34,263 bases of DNA from a virus, in IMG/VR virus record IMGVR_UViG_3300012920_000127, positions 1 through 34,263 of that record; one strand, 5' to 3'. The notes below the pieces were generated by a model, which saw only the letters and a program-made list of their open reading frames with translations, ran no database searches and was not told the origin of the DNA. How positions within the stretch are numbered: position 1 is the first letter of the stretch; every line of letters starts with the position of its first letter. Of the stretch, positions 27,264 through 33,901 are shown piece by piece. The position numbers and the translations under genes are program-made.

Positions 27264-27553
27264 TATTTTTTCTTCTTCGCGGCTCCGCCTTTAGCTTTTT
27301 TTATTGGGCTTAAAGTCATACCTTTTTGTTTTGCTGCACTTCGAAGTTGTGCCATAGTCATTGCACTGCCGCCCATCATCATTTTCATAGGTTTTTTACC
27401 ACCCATTGCACCGCCTTTAGACATACGCTTTGGTTTTTTACCACCCGCGGCTCCGCCTTTAGCCATTCGACGCATTTTACCGCCCGCAGCGCCACCTTTG
27501 GACATACGCTTTACTTTGCCACCTGATCGGTAACCTTTTTTCTTCATTGCCAT
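27263..27553 (-). CDS. repetitive lysine/glycine-rich basic protein
   Basis: A 96-residue protein that is nearly all Lys, Arg, Gly, Ala and Met. A unit of about 14 residues (KRMSKGGAAGGK, RRMAKGGAAGGKK, KRMSKGGAMGGKK) repeats three times and is followed by a Met-rich KPMKMMMGGSAMT and a helix with AQLRSAAKQKGM. The tail is KGGAAKKKK. It resembles histone H1-like or protamine-like tails in composition, and its GG motifs are like those in the large internal proteins. DNA binding is likely from charge, and its location in the structural operon hints at a virion DNA-condensing protein. That is inference. Confidence 0.75.
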   Translation of the reverse strand: MAMKKKGYRSGGKVKRMSKGGAAGGKMRRMAKGGAAGGKKPKRMSKGGAMGGKKPMKMMMGGSAMTMAQLRSAAKQKGMTLSPIKKAKGGAAKKKK

Positions 27554-27570
27554 AATAAATCCTTTCTAAA

Positions 27571-27954
27571 TTAGGCAGAAACAGAACCACTGGTTCTTTT
27601 TCTACGGTTTGACAATACTTTACCACAACCTCTAGCTATGATTCCTTTTTTACCTTTTTTGTTTTTGGGGGACGGCCTCTTGGCTTCTTGACTGATGATT
27701 TCACCGCCGTTGTAGGCGAATTTGACCTCTGCTTCTTTTGTGTTTTTGACGAAGGTTTTACCTGTTTTGCCTTCTTTTTTCTTTTTTCGGGCTGTGGCTG
27801 CTCTTTCCGCTTTTGAAAGACTATTTGCTTTAGCCCTTGGAAGACACCTGTCAGGATTCTTTTTATCTTTTGAAGTGCCGCACTTACCTTTGATTTCACC
27901 ATCAGACCCAATCCTTACCCAGTCTTGTTTCAACCATTTTTTAAGCTCACCCAT
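27571..27954 (-). CDS. basic lysine-rich protein, DUF5872-like
   Basis: A 127-residue protein beginning MGELKKWLKQDWVRIGSDGE. The block KGKCGTSKDKKNPDRCLPRA with paired Cys residues, followed by SLSKAERAATARKKKKEG, resembles a small marine-virus family that I remember as DUF5872. A second basic half (KRPSPKNKKGKKGIIARGCG, KVLSNRRKRTSGSVSA) follows. It is strongly positive. An AAAGG ribosome site lies 7 bases before the ATG, at the end of the preceding tiny gene. Probable nucleic-acid-binding virion or host-takeover protein; function not known. Confidence 0.75.
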   Translation of the reverse strand: MGELKKWLKQDWVRIGSDGEIKGKCGTSKDKKNPDRCLPRAKANSLSKAERAATARKKKKEGKTGKTFVKNTKEAEVKFAYNGGEIISQEAKRPSPKNKKGKKGIIARGCGKVLSNRRKRTSGSVSA

Positions 27955-27958
27955 AAAA

Positions 27959-28078
27959 TTACCTTTTAGCTTTGATAACTTTCTTCAAGCTTTTTGCTTG
28001 TTTCGCATGTGTTTTTGAAGCCTTGTTCAGACCCTTGATTACTTTTTTTACAGTTGCTCTTTGTTTTCTGTTAACCAC
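27959..28078 (-). CDS. 39-residue basic peptide, GTG start
   Basis: A small gene below usual length cutoffs. Starting at GTG, whose G is the last base of the upstream TAG stop (TAGTG), it reads MVNRKQRATVKKVIKGLNKA (start as Met) and continues SKTHAKQAKSLKKVIKAKR, then TAA. It is an amphipathic, highly basic helix. Similar short KKAS-HAKQAK peptides occur in marine phages as I recall. The overlap with the stop of one basic gene and the ribosome site of the next supports it being real. No ATG is available in this frame. Confidence 0.65.
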   Translation of the reverse strand: MVNRKQRATVKKVIKGLNKASKTHAKQAKSLKKVIKAKR

Positions 28079-28272
28079 TATCTACCCTTTCTTTTACCGC
28101 CTTTTGATTTTTTGGCGTAATTAGGATCTTTGCAGTACTTGGAAGCAGCCAGATTTGCATACGCTGAAGGATATGTATCAAAGGTTCTTTTAGCCCAAGC
28201 TTTACCCTCTGGACAAATTTTGCTTCCTTTGCTTTTTTTAGATGCCGATTTAGATTTCCTTGAATAACTCAT
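28078..28272 (-). CDS. small basic protein (KICPEGKAWAKRTFDTYPSA type)
   Basis: A 64-residue protein. The start at 28272 (MSYSRKSKSASKK) is chosen over an upstream ATG at 28323 because it forms an ATGA overlap with the 52-residue gene. The core KICPEGKAWAKRTFDTYPSA followed by YANLAASKYCKDPNYAKK is a conserved pattern I associate with small marine phage proteins. Two Cys residues and many Lys and Arg residues suggest a small folded nucleic-acid-binding protein. The end is KGGKRKGR. Function is unknown. Confidence 0.8.
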   Translation of the reverse strand: MSYSRKSKSASKKSKGSKICPEGKAWAKRTFDTYPSAYANLAASKYCKDPNYAKKSKGGKRKGR

Positions 28273-28427
28273 AAAAATTTCCCCGCTATCGCTGTAGCAA
28301 CAATAAGAATAGCTATTCCCCAAAGACGCATATCTAATTTATCTAGCTGTTTATCAATTTTTTTATATCGCTCATTACATTCAGCTTCATGTCTTTCTAA
28401 ACGATTTAAAAGATCATCAATATCCAT
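28269..28427 (-). CDS. 52-residue coiled-coil single-pass membrane protein
   Basis: A gene too short for common ORF cutoffs. It reads MDIDDLLNRLERHEAECNER, then YKKIDKQLDKLDMRLWG, then a hydrophobic segment IAILIVATAIAG and KFL. This is an N-terminal coiled coil with a C-terminal membrane helix, the layout of XhlA-type haemolysin/holin accessory proteins. Its ATG shares one base with the upstream stop (TGATG), and its TGA overlaps the next ATG (ATGA). An ATG two codons earlier (28433) is an alternative start. It is separate from the lysis cassette at the right end, so a lysis role is unsure. Confidence 0.7.
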   Translation of the reverse strand: MDIDDLLNRLERHEAECNERYKKIDKQLDKLDMRLWGIAILIVATAIAGKFL

Positions 28428-28747
28428 CAACATTTCCATCTTTTTCTAGCTTGTCTTAATCGTGAATTGGGATTTTTTGCCGCTTTTGGGAATTTTTTCA
28501 TTTGTCCCGCTGAACGAGCACAAAATGATTTACGACGTTTATCCGCTTTGCTACCTTTTTTTACTTTGCCCGTTACGGCTGTTTTTAATTTAGATCCAGG
28601 GTTTTTTCTCCTATACGCTTTTACCCCCGCCTCGGTCATTCCCGCCCCTTTTTCAGTAGGGCGGAAATTCTTTTTATTACGCTTTGGCATCTTATCGCTT
28701 TTGCGTTTTTTTTCCTTTGACGACTTTGTTTTTACCTTAGACGCCAT
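28427..28747 (-). CDS. basic protein, DUF6321-like
   Basis: A 106-residue, extremely basic protein. After a Lys-rich N-terminus (KTKSSKEKKRKSDKMPKRNK) comes GAGMTEAGVKAYRRKNPGSK, then KADKRRKSFCARSAGQMKKF and an end in RKRWKC. I recognise the MTEAGVKAYRR and RRKSFCAR signatures from a small family in T4-like cyanophages and other marine phages (remembered as DUF6321). The function is unknown; nucleic-acid binding is likely from charge. It sits 9 bp after the 92-residue gene and is coupled to the 52-residue gene by TGATG. Confidence 0.8.
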   Translation of the reverse strand: MASKVKTKSSKEKKRKSDKMPKRNKKNFRPTEKGAGMTEAGVKAYRRKNPGSKLKTAVTGKVKKGSKADKRRKSFCARSAGQMKKFPKAAKNPNSRLRQARKRWKC

Positions 28748-28756
28748 AAAATTACC

Positions 28757-29035
28757 TTAACTAAAGAAAATAGTTAATGCGGTGACATTTGTGGCGGTGC
28801 CAACATGAATGTCACTGGTAAACAGTAAACCCTCATCTGGAATGTTCACAGAGTGAGAATCAGACGCTAAAAAATCAAGGTCCAAAACTGTGCTACCGCC
28901 GTTACCATCAGTTAGCGTCAAACGACCTGCGCCTCCTGAACTGGTCAAAATTTGTATCTGACGAAGTCTGGCACGGCCCACAGAGGCCGCACCTGCTCCC
29001 GTCAGACGTTTGGATTTTACGTCTGAATTAGCCAT
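28757..29035 (-). CDS. small structural protein, beta-rich
   Basis: A 92-residue protein. MANSDVKSKRLTGAGAASVG is followed by RARLRQIQILTSSGGAGRLT, LTDGNGGSTVLDLDFLASDS and a C-terminal VTALTIFFS. This beta-strand-rich short form resembles small capsid or head proteins seen in marine phages after a capsid gene. No catalytic motif is seen. It probably shares the message with the 153-residue gene 11 bp upstream. Function inferred only. Confidence 0.7.
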   Translation of the reverse strand: MANSDVKSKRLTGAGAASVGRARLRQIQILTSSGGAGRLTLTDGNGGSTVLDLDFLASDSHSVNIPDEGLLFTSDIHVGTATNVTALTIFFS

Positions 29036-29046
29036 TAATGCCCCCT

Positions 29047-29508
29047 TTAACCGAGGTTATTGTTTTGAGCGTACAGAATAGTAACTCTAACTTCACCCGC
29101 ACTTGTCGCCGCAGAGTTGGTAACAGTCAAACGAATGTCTGCTGTTCCTGTATCTTCCCACGCTAAGGCACCACCAGATTGAGTAGTCGGATATTTACGA
29201 CCCGCAGTGGTTCCAAGAGCAAATGTATTAACAAGAGTTGCTGCACCTCCAACGGTGTCTCCAACACTAAGATTAGTAGCATCACTAGATGCTGTAATGA
29301 CATCAATCACACAATCTATTATCTGAGAGTTTGCAGGAATAACAACGTCTGTAACAGACGCGGCTAATGCACCGCCAGATAGATCGGCTGCAAATGTCTG
29401 AGACATTACTACTTGACCTGTATTTTTGATATTTGAACCAAGGGTTGTGCCCGTAGTTTCTTTAATGGTTCCTGCTTTAATAGGACCAGAGAAAGTTGTT
29501 GTACCCAT
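29047..29508 (-). CDS. structural protein, capsid-associated candidate
   Basis: A 153-residue protein starting MGTTTFSGPIKAGTIKETTG, a start I know from marine phage head-region proteins. The remainder is Thr/Ala/Gly-rich beta sequence: SQTFAADLSGGALAASVTDV, VIPANSQIIDCVIDVITASS, and ending RVTILYAQNNNLG. It is the first gene after the capsid terminator and the predicted promoter, with a GGAG ribosome site. A decoration or surface protein is plausible; the sequence does not settle it. Confidence 0.75.
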   Translation of the reverse strand: MGTTTFSGPIKAGTIKETTGTTLGSNIKNTGQVVMSQTFAADLSGGALAASVTDVVIPANSQIIDCVIDVITASSDATNLSVGDTVGGAATLVNTFALGTTAGRKYPTTQSGGALAWEDTGTADIRLTVTNSAATSAGEVRVTILYAQNNNLG

Positions 29509-29565
29509 TTAGATCTCCTGTCTTGGGTTAAGTCAGCCGCCCTATGCCGCTGTCAGGGATGTCTT

Positions 29566-29574
29566 ATTATAACA
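29566..29574 (-). promoter_or_regulatory. extended -10 promoter candidate
   Basis: On the minus strand the sequence TGTTATAAT is a perfect extended -10 element (TGnTATAAT). No good TTGACA-like -35 exists at the normal distance, as is common for extended -10 promoters. It lies between the capsid terminator and the first tail-module gene, with about 57 bases of leader before the ATG at 29508. Confidence 0.5.
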
Positions 29575-29581
29575 CATAAAT

Positions 29582-29612
29582 TTTAAAAAGAAAGAGCCGC
29601 AAAAGCGGCTCT
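29582..29612 (-). terminator. intrinsic terminator after the major capsid gene
   Basis: On the minus strand an 8-bp perfect stem AGAGCCGC / GCGGCTCT with a TTTT loop (29593-29612) is followed by a T-rich run TTCTTTTTAAAA. It begins 23 bases after the capsid stop codon and should end the head transcript or reduce read-through. Confidence 0.85.
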
Positions 29613-29634
29613 CTCCGTAGACATGTGATTTGAA

Positions 29635-30543
29635 TTAAGCGCCGGGTGTACCGAACACTGAGCGCCAATCTGATACGCCGAAGCTGTAACGCTCACGAGC
29701 TTTAAAGCGCATGTTTCCTGTATCAAAATCGCCTTCCATAGCTGTTTTGATCGGAGCACGGTTGAAGTACTTGAAACCGTTAGGTGCGTCAGTTTTGATG
29801 AAAAACGCATCTGTGTCCGTTAGGAAATGGTTTACAACCGCACCTTCTGGCAACATGCCCATGTTTTTCATGGCATTTGCGTCGTTGTCGGCTGTTCCCG
29901 GACGTAGGTTTGAGTTAAGCACTCTTTCAGCAATAAATTGAAGTTCTTTTGGAATAATTAATTTCATTCCCCGAACTGCAATTTTCAAGCCACGCTCATC
30001 TGTAAAACCTGCAATATCGATGAGCATTTGCTCAAGAGAGGTTTCATTCAAATCAGCCGCAGTAGACAAGAGGTTTCTCTGGTTACCTGACAAGCTTGGA
30101 TGTGAAGCAGAGCAAAGCGCCGCGCCATCACCAATTGCATTAGCACCCGTGCTGAACGCATTGTTCAAAATAGATGCTGCTTTGATTTGCTTTGTTTGCG
30201 CCATAGAACGCGCTAGAGCCTTCGTATAACGAGACGCTAAACGGTCATATAGGTTATCTTCAATCGCTTCCTCAGTAATTGAAAACGCCAAAGCAACAGT
30301 TTCGTGAGTGTAACGAGCCGTGTATGTCTCTTGTGCATCGTCAAAACTAATGGCTCCGCCTTCAGATTTAACAGGTGCCGTTGAGAAACCACCGAGCATC
30401 ACTTCTTCTTCAAAGGCTCTATCAGATGCCTCTTCTTCAAAGATTTCTGAATGCTCGTTTTCGTAACGATCATATTCCAACCCAAACAGAGCGTTTAGAC
30501 CGGGTTCTAGCTCTTTAGCTAGTTGTGCGCGTGATATAGCCAT
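29635..30543 (-). CDS. major capsid protein
   Basis: A 302-residue protein starting MAISRAQLAKELEPGLNALF. The sequence has an N-terminal acidic region (EYDRYENEHSEIFEEEASDR), an ALAFSITEEAIEDNLYD helix (the spine-helix region of HK97-fold capsids), the ALCSASHPSLSGNQRN loop, and an ending YSFGVSDWRSVFGTPGA. These are typical of the marine phage branch of HK97-like capsids. It has a strong GGAGG ribosome site 7 bases before the ATG and is followed by the intrinsic terminator, as befits a very abundant protein. It lies next to a scaffold-like gene, as expected. No N-terminal protease domain or cleavage site is seen. Confidence 0.85.
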   Translation of the reverse strand: MAISRAQLAKELEPGLNALFGLEYDRYENEHSEIFEEEASDRAFEEEVMLGGFSTAPVKSEGGAISFDDAQETYTARYTHETVALAFSITEEAIEDNLYDRLASRYTKALARSMAQTKQIKAASILNNAFSTGANAIGDGAALCSASHPSLSGNQRNLLSTAADLNETSLEQMLIDIAGFTDERGLKIAVRGMKLIIPKELQFIAERVLNSNLRPGTADNDANAMKNMGMLPEGAVVNHFLTDTDAFFIKTDAPNGFKYFNRAPIKTAMEGDFDTGNMRFKARERYSFGVSDWRSVFGTPGA

Positions 30544-30555
30544 ATTTAACCCTCC

Positions 30556-31206
30556 TTATACGCCTGTCGAAGTCGCTGTCGTTTGAGAATCAAACCGCGA
30601 CGTGGTTGCATTGAAATGAGCGTTGATGCGAACAATTAATGGTATACCCGCTGCGGTAAAATCATTGTTTGCTTCATCATCCATGATACCAACAATACGC
30701 AACGGTAAAGTCGCTGTTGTATTTATAGATGAAACGCTCAATGCTGAGTTTGAATTGCCCGTATTGGTTGAACCAGTACGCGCAGATGTACCCAAAGATG
30801 CGTTTGCAAAAACGCCTGTCAAAGCAGTGGCACGATCTGTAAGAGTCGCGTCAGAAGCTACTTTAAACAATTGATTTGGGTTATCAGCAACAAAAGCTTT
30901 AACAGGGTGGTTAGTATCAACGCTGACATTATTGGAACCAGGCCAGAAATTTTTAAATACTGGTTTTTTAGTCCCTGAATCAACATATTCTACGCCCATC
31001 AGAACACCAAGAGCAGGAGTTGAACCCCCACTTGTCGCTCCCGCATGATCTATTACGCCTGCCGCAGTTGGCACACATAAAGAGTATTGGAAGATCGGAT
31101 TGGTGTTGTTAGAAGCGATTTCATACTGAGTTACCCCAGTAGAATTTACACCGTTTCCAACAAGCCCGATAGGACGTAAACCGAAGGCAGTTTCTTGATT
31201 TGCCAT
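30556..31206 (-). CDS. capsid-associated structural protein
   Basis: A 216-residue protein between the scaffold-side gene and the capsid gene. MANQETAFGLRPIGLVGNGV, TGVTQYEIASNNTNPIFQYS and GVLMGVEYVDSGTKKPVFKN form a pattern seen in marine phage head modules. The end is Ser/Thr-rich (NATTSRFDSQTTATSTGV). It could be a decoration or head-completion protein. A GGAG ribosome site lies before the ATG. No enzyme motifs are present. Confidence 0.75.
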   Translation of the reverse strand: MANQETAFGLRPIGLVGNGVNSTGVTQYEIASNNTNPIFQYSLCVPTAAGVIDHAGATSGGSTPALGVLMGVEYVDSGTKKPVFKNFWPGSNNVSVDTNHPVKAFVADNPNQLFKVASDATLTDRATALTGVFANASLGTSARTGSTNTGNSNSALSVSSINTTATLPLRIVGIMDDEANNDFTAAGIPLIVRINAHFNATTSRFDSQTTATSTGV

Positions 31207-31232
31207 TTTAGTTTTCTCCTAATTGGGCGACC

Positions 31233-31712
31233 CTAATTTTTACGAGGGCCACCGAAGGTTACACGAGATTGACGATCAGCTTTACTAATCGTCATGGTTG
31301 AGTGAGCATTCTCGCGCATCATGTCATAATCAACAGCTTCCATCTGATCCTGCGACTTTCCATCAAAATACGCAGTTCTTTCGGCAACCGTCTCTTCTGG
31401 TATCCGTGCGAGAATTAAGCCGCCTATTCCAAATACACCTTCATATTTTCCTGATTCTACAACGGGAGCTTCAAAGTCAGGATATTCGTCCTTACGAACG
31501 AGTTCCCAACCCTCCCGCATTTTAGCACTGATGTTTTTCGTATCATCAAATCCTCGCGTTTCGGCTCGAATCCAACGATGTTTAAAGCCATCAGGGGCAG
31601 GCGGTGCATCTAACATCGACGGGGGCGACCACGGCTTACGTTGTGCCGTTTTTTCCCTAGTTTGGTTTGCGCGAGAAGTTCGCTTGATTGGTCCTGTGTT
31701 TTCTTCGGTCAT
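31233..31712 (-). CDS. head-module protein of unknown function
   Basis: A 159-residue protein. The N-terminus is basic (GPIKRTSRANQTREKTAQRK) and the centre reads PPAPDGFKHRWIRAETRGFD and MREGWELVRKDEYPDFEAPV, a pattern I associate with a small family encoded before capsid genes in marine phages. The C-terminus (NAHSTMTISKADRQSRVTFG) is polar. It starts 5 bp after the scaffold-like gene with a ribosome site in that gene's 3' end. A head-assembly role is inferred from place. Confidence 0.75.
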   Translation of the reverse strand: MTEENTGPIKRTSRANQTREKTAQRKPWSPPSMLDAPPAPDGFKHRWIRAETRGFDDTKNISAKMREGWELVRKDEYPDFEAPVVESGKYEGVFGIGGLILARIPEETVAERTAYFDGKSQDQMEAVDYDMMRENAHSTMTISKADRQSRVTFGGPRKN

Positions 31713-31717
31713 CTTAC

Positions 31718-32584
31718 TTACTCCTTCACGTATTTCGCATATTCTTCTAGCGGCACACCCAATTTCTTCGCAATTGCGACTTGGCTAGGGGTGAGTCTAA
31801 CCTTTTTCCCACTGCTGCGCCCAGAATTTGATCTTGATACGCCTGCAACCGTCTGAGCGGGCCGTTTGCTTGCGCTTTTCGCGTTACCTCCGAAAGTATC
31901 GGAAATGCGGCGATCAAGTTCAGTATAGTACTCATCGCTCGTCGGGTCAAACCCTTCGTCTTCAACGAGCTTTTTATGTATTCCAAATGCAGCAAAAGTT
32001 TTGGCTTCGTCTTGACCAAACCAATCGTTTCGCTGCGCCCATTCCTCTGCTTTTTTATCAGGTCTACGGACAGGCGGAGCTTGCTGCGCTTGCTGTGCAG
32101 GCTGTTGAACCTGTTGCTGCGCCTGCTTTCTCTGCCTTTCTTGGGCAACTTTAGCTTGGTTTGCACGTTCGCCCTCTTGCGCAAGAGTGATCATGCGTTT
32201 ATTTGCCTCAACCGCAGCCGAGGTGTCTCCAATTTCCATAGCACGAGCTAATTCTTTTTCAACTTGCTCCATCTGTGTTTGAACACGAGTTGAATACTCA
32301 TTCACATAATTAGTATCTAAATTTGAAAAACGTTGTTTTAATTGTTGAGCTTCTTCTTGAACCTGTTTTGCGTAATTTAAGGCTTCTTCCTCGCGTCTTT
32401 GAGCCTCTCGCATCTTTTTTGTTAAACGATCTATACGTTTTTGTGTAGCACTTTCTGCTTTTTCGAACTGATCATCGTTTTGTTCAACAATTTCTACAGT
32501 ATCTTCCTGTTTCTGTTCTTTTTCGGAAGTTTCAACTTCTACTTCAGTATCCATTTCCATTTCTAATTGTTCTTGCTCTGCCAT
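31718..32584 (-). CDS. scaffolding-like protein
   Basis: A 288-residue protein. It starts with a very acidic stretch (residues 1-45), then a long coiled coil (about 46-150, KRIDRLTKKMREAQRREEEA), then a Gln/Pro-rich linker (QAQQQVQQPAQQAQQAPPVR, about 150-172). The C-terminus (KKVRLTPSQVAIAKKLGVPL, then EEYAKYVKE) is a basic helix-turn-helix like the capsid-binding ends of phage scaffolds. Scaffolds of this size and layout direct HK97-fold capsid assembly and leave or are degraded. The upstream stop codon lies inside its GGAG ribosome site (TAGGAG). Position before the capsid gene supports the call. Confidence 0.8.
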   Translation of the reverse strand: MAEQEQLEMEMDTEVEVETSEKEQKQEDTVEIVEQNDDQFEKAESATQKRIDRLTKKMREAQRREEEALNYAKQVQEEAQQLKQRFSNLDTNYVNEYSTRVQTQMEQVEKELARAMEIGDTSAAVEANKRMITLAQEGERANQAKVAQERQRKQAQQQVQQPAQQAQQAPPVRRPDKKAEEWAQRNDWFGQDEAKTFAAFGIHKKLVEDEGFDPTSDEYYTELDRRISDTFGGNAKSASKRPAQTVAGVSRSNSGRSSGKKVRLTPSQVAIAKKLGVPLEEYAKYVKE

Positions 32585-32593
32585 AAATATCTC

Positions 32594-33037
32594 CTAGTAA
32601 TGCAAAACGTCTTCTGGGTCACTAATTTTTGCCAAAATTTCATCGTCATTCAAAATTCTCACTTCTCCACCGTCAATGTTGAAACGAGAGCCAGAATATC
32701 TAGCAAACATCACCCAATCTTTTTCTTGACACCACGGTCCTGTTGGGAATTTTTCGCTATCTTTGTATGCTAAAGAGCCAACTTTTAAGACGTAGCCAAC
32801 CTGAGTAGACACTTGTTGTTGATCTACGGCTGATTCAGGCATGTAAACACCGCCCTCAGTCTTACCTTTGCCCCGGTACGGAAGTACAAGTATTCTCCAA
32901 CCTGTTGGATTTGGCATTCTATCTAGGAGGGAACCACCAATGTTCTCTGGATTGAGAACTTTTGGAGCTTCGTAAGCCTCTGAAAGATTAGCTACCGCCG
33001 CTTTCACAGAGGATAAATTAAATTTTTTGTCAGTCAT
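32594..33037 (-). CDS. GroES-like co-chaperonin
   Basis: A 147-residue protein. Residues about 46-137 match the GroES fold: GWRILVLPYRGKGKTEGGVY with the mobile-loop-like GKTEGGVYMPESA at 58-70, then GYVLKVGSLAYKD, WVMFARYSGSRFNIDGGEVR and ILNDDEILAKI. The first 45 residues are an extra helix not found in bacterial GroES. Co-chaperonins carried by phages partner with host GroEL to fold capsid subunits. The gene lies just before the scaffold-like and capsid genes. It overlaps the 65-residue gene by 8 bp. Confidence 0.85.
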   Translation of the reverse strand: MTDKKFNLSSVKAAVANLSEAYEAPKVLNPENIGGSLLDRMPNPTGWRILVLPYRGKGKTEGGVYMPESAVDQQQVSTQVGYVLKVGSLAYKDSEKFPTGPWCQEKDWVMFARYSGSRFNIDGGEVRILNDDEILAKISDPEDVLHY

Positions 33038-33227
33038 CGCTGCGCTCCTGTTTATCTAGCAGGCCCTTGAGTTCCTGTTCCACGTGATTTAGGGCTTCAA
33101 GATTTCCCATAAGCTCACGATATTGCTCCATCGACGAGACATTGCCAAACTGCATCAAGTCAACAACACCTTGTCTTCTGTCCTTTATAATGCGAAAAAC
33201 TGCCTCCGCAACATATATCTCATCCAT
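33030..33227 (-). CDS. small hypothetical helical protein
   Basis: A 65-residue, mostly helical protein, MDEIYVAEAVFRIIKDRRQG, then VVDLMQFGNVSSMEQYRELM and GNLEALNHVEQELKGLLDKQ. No motif is known to me; it is seen next to the co-chaperonin in other marine phages as I recall. The ATG at 33227 is followed by another in-frame-independent ATG (33223); the first gives the long helix. AAGGTGG lies about 12 bases upstream as a ribosome site. The role is unknown. Confidence 0.65.
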   Translation of the reverse strand: MDEIYVAEAVFRIIKDRRQGVVDLMQFGNVSSMEQYRELMGNLEALNHVEQELKGLLDKQERSDD

Positions 33228-33289
33228 TCTTAGATATTCCCACCTTTTCTTATATGAGAGATGCTAAGATATTTTGAGACAATATGCAA
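33228..33289 (-). promoter_or_regulatory. intergenic gap, weak promoter candidate
   Basis: The 62-bp gap between endolysin stop and the head module holds a TTGCAT hexamer, a 17-base spacer and TAGCAT on the minus strand, a weak match to -35 and -10. An alternative TATAAG lies nearer the gene. A head-operon promoter here makes sense, but the match is poor. Confidence 0.25.
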
Positions 33290-33901
33290 TTATATATTAA
33301 ACCACCTATATATTTTTTGGGTTTCCTCTTTTCGGTGCTTTAAACCATTGTATCCGCCGTTCACCCTTTTGGTGATCGTCTTGATCGTTTCGTCATTCAC
33401 ACCTTCGTCACAAATTTCCCACAATTTATTTCTATGAAAGAACCAAATTGCGCTTTCCATCGGGTATTTTGAAGCCACAAGGTCAGGATCCTTCATTATT
33501 TCAGGTAAATCCATGTCCGATGCAAACTGAGAGTAATTATTTTTGCCCGTGCATTGCAGAAATCCGCGGCCTCGCCACAAATATCCTTGTCCGTCATTAC
33601 CCATTCTGCCTCCGTAGACTTTATCTGCCAAGGCTTGAGGGTTTCTAGCGCATTTTTCCGCCTCACCCTCGGTTGGAAAGTATTTTCCAAACACTTTAAG
33701 AATGGATTCTTTAGAATAATTTAAGTTTTCCTCTACATAACGAAAAGTTCCGCTCTCATGCACTAATTGACCCAAAAAATGAGCACCGCGCTCTGGATTT
33801 AACGCATAGTGGTTACAAATAGCTTTCGCTGTGTTGGGTCCAAACGCACCATCCGGGTTTGAACCTATCTTTTCTTGTAATGTTTTAAGTGCTTCACTCA
33901 T
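33290..33901 (-). CDS. endolysin, GH19 chitinase-like muramidase
   Basis: A 203-residue peptidoglycan hydrolase. The start at 33901 (MSEALKTLQEKIGS) is chosen over a 34-residue longer upstream start because the extra residues have no conserved character and lie over the end of the previous gene. The N-terminal 32 residues (IGSNPDGAFGPNTAKAICNH) look like a small binding helix. The catalytic domain has HES at 48-50 (Glu49 as general acid), a second Glu in RYVEENLNYS (57 or 58), and GRGFLQCTGKNNY (111-123), all typical of GH19 lysozymes of phages. It overlaps the 89-residue membrane protein by 8 bp, so the two are coupled. No signal peptide, so export must depend on a holin. Confidence 0.9.
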   Translation of the reverse strand: MSEALKTLQEKIGSNPDGAFGPNTAKAICNHYALNPERGAHFLGQLVHESGTFRYVEENLNYSKESILKVFGKYFPTEGEAEKCARNPQALADKVYGGRMGNDGQGYLWRGRGFLQCTGKNNYSQFASDMDLPEIMKDPDLVASKYPMESAIWFFHRNKLWEICDEGVNDETIKTITKRVNGGYNGLKHRKEETQKIYRWFNI

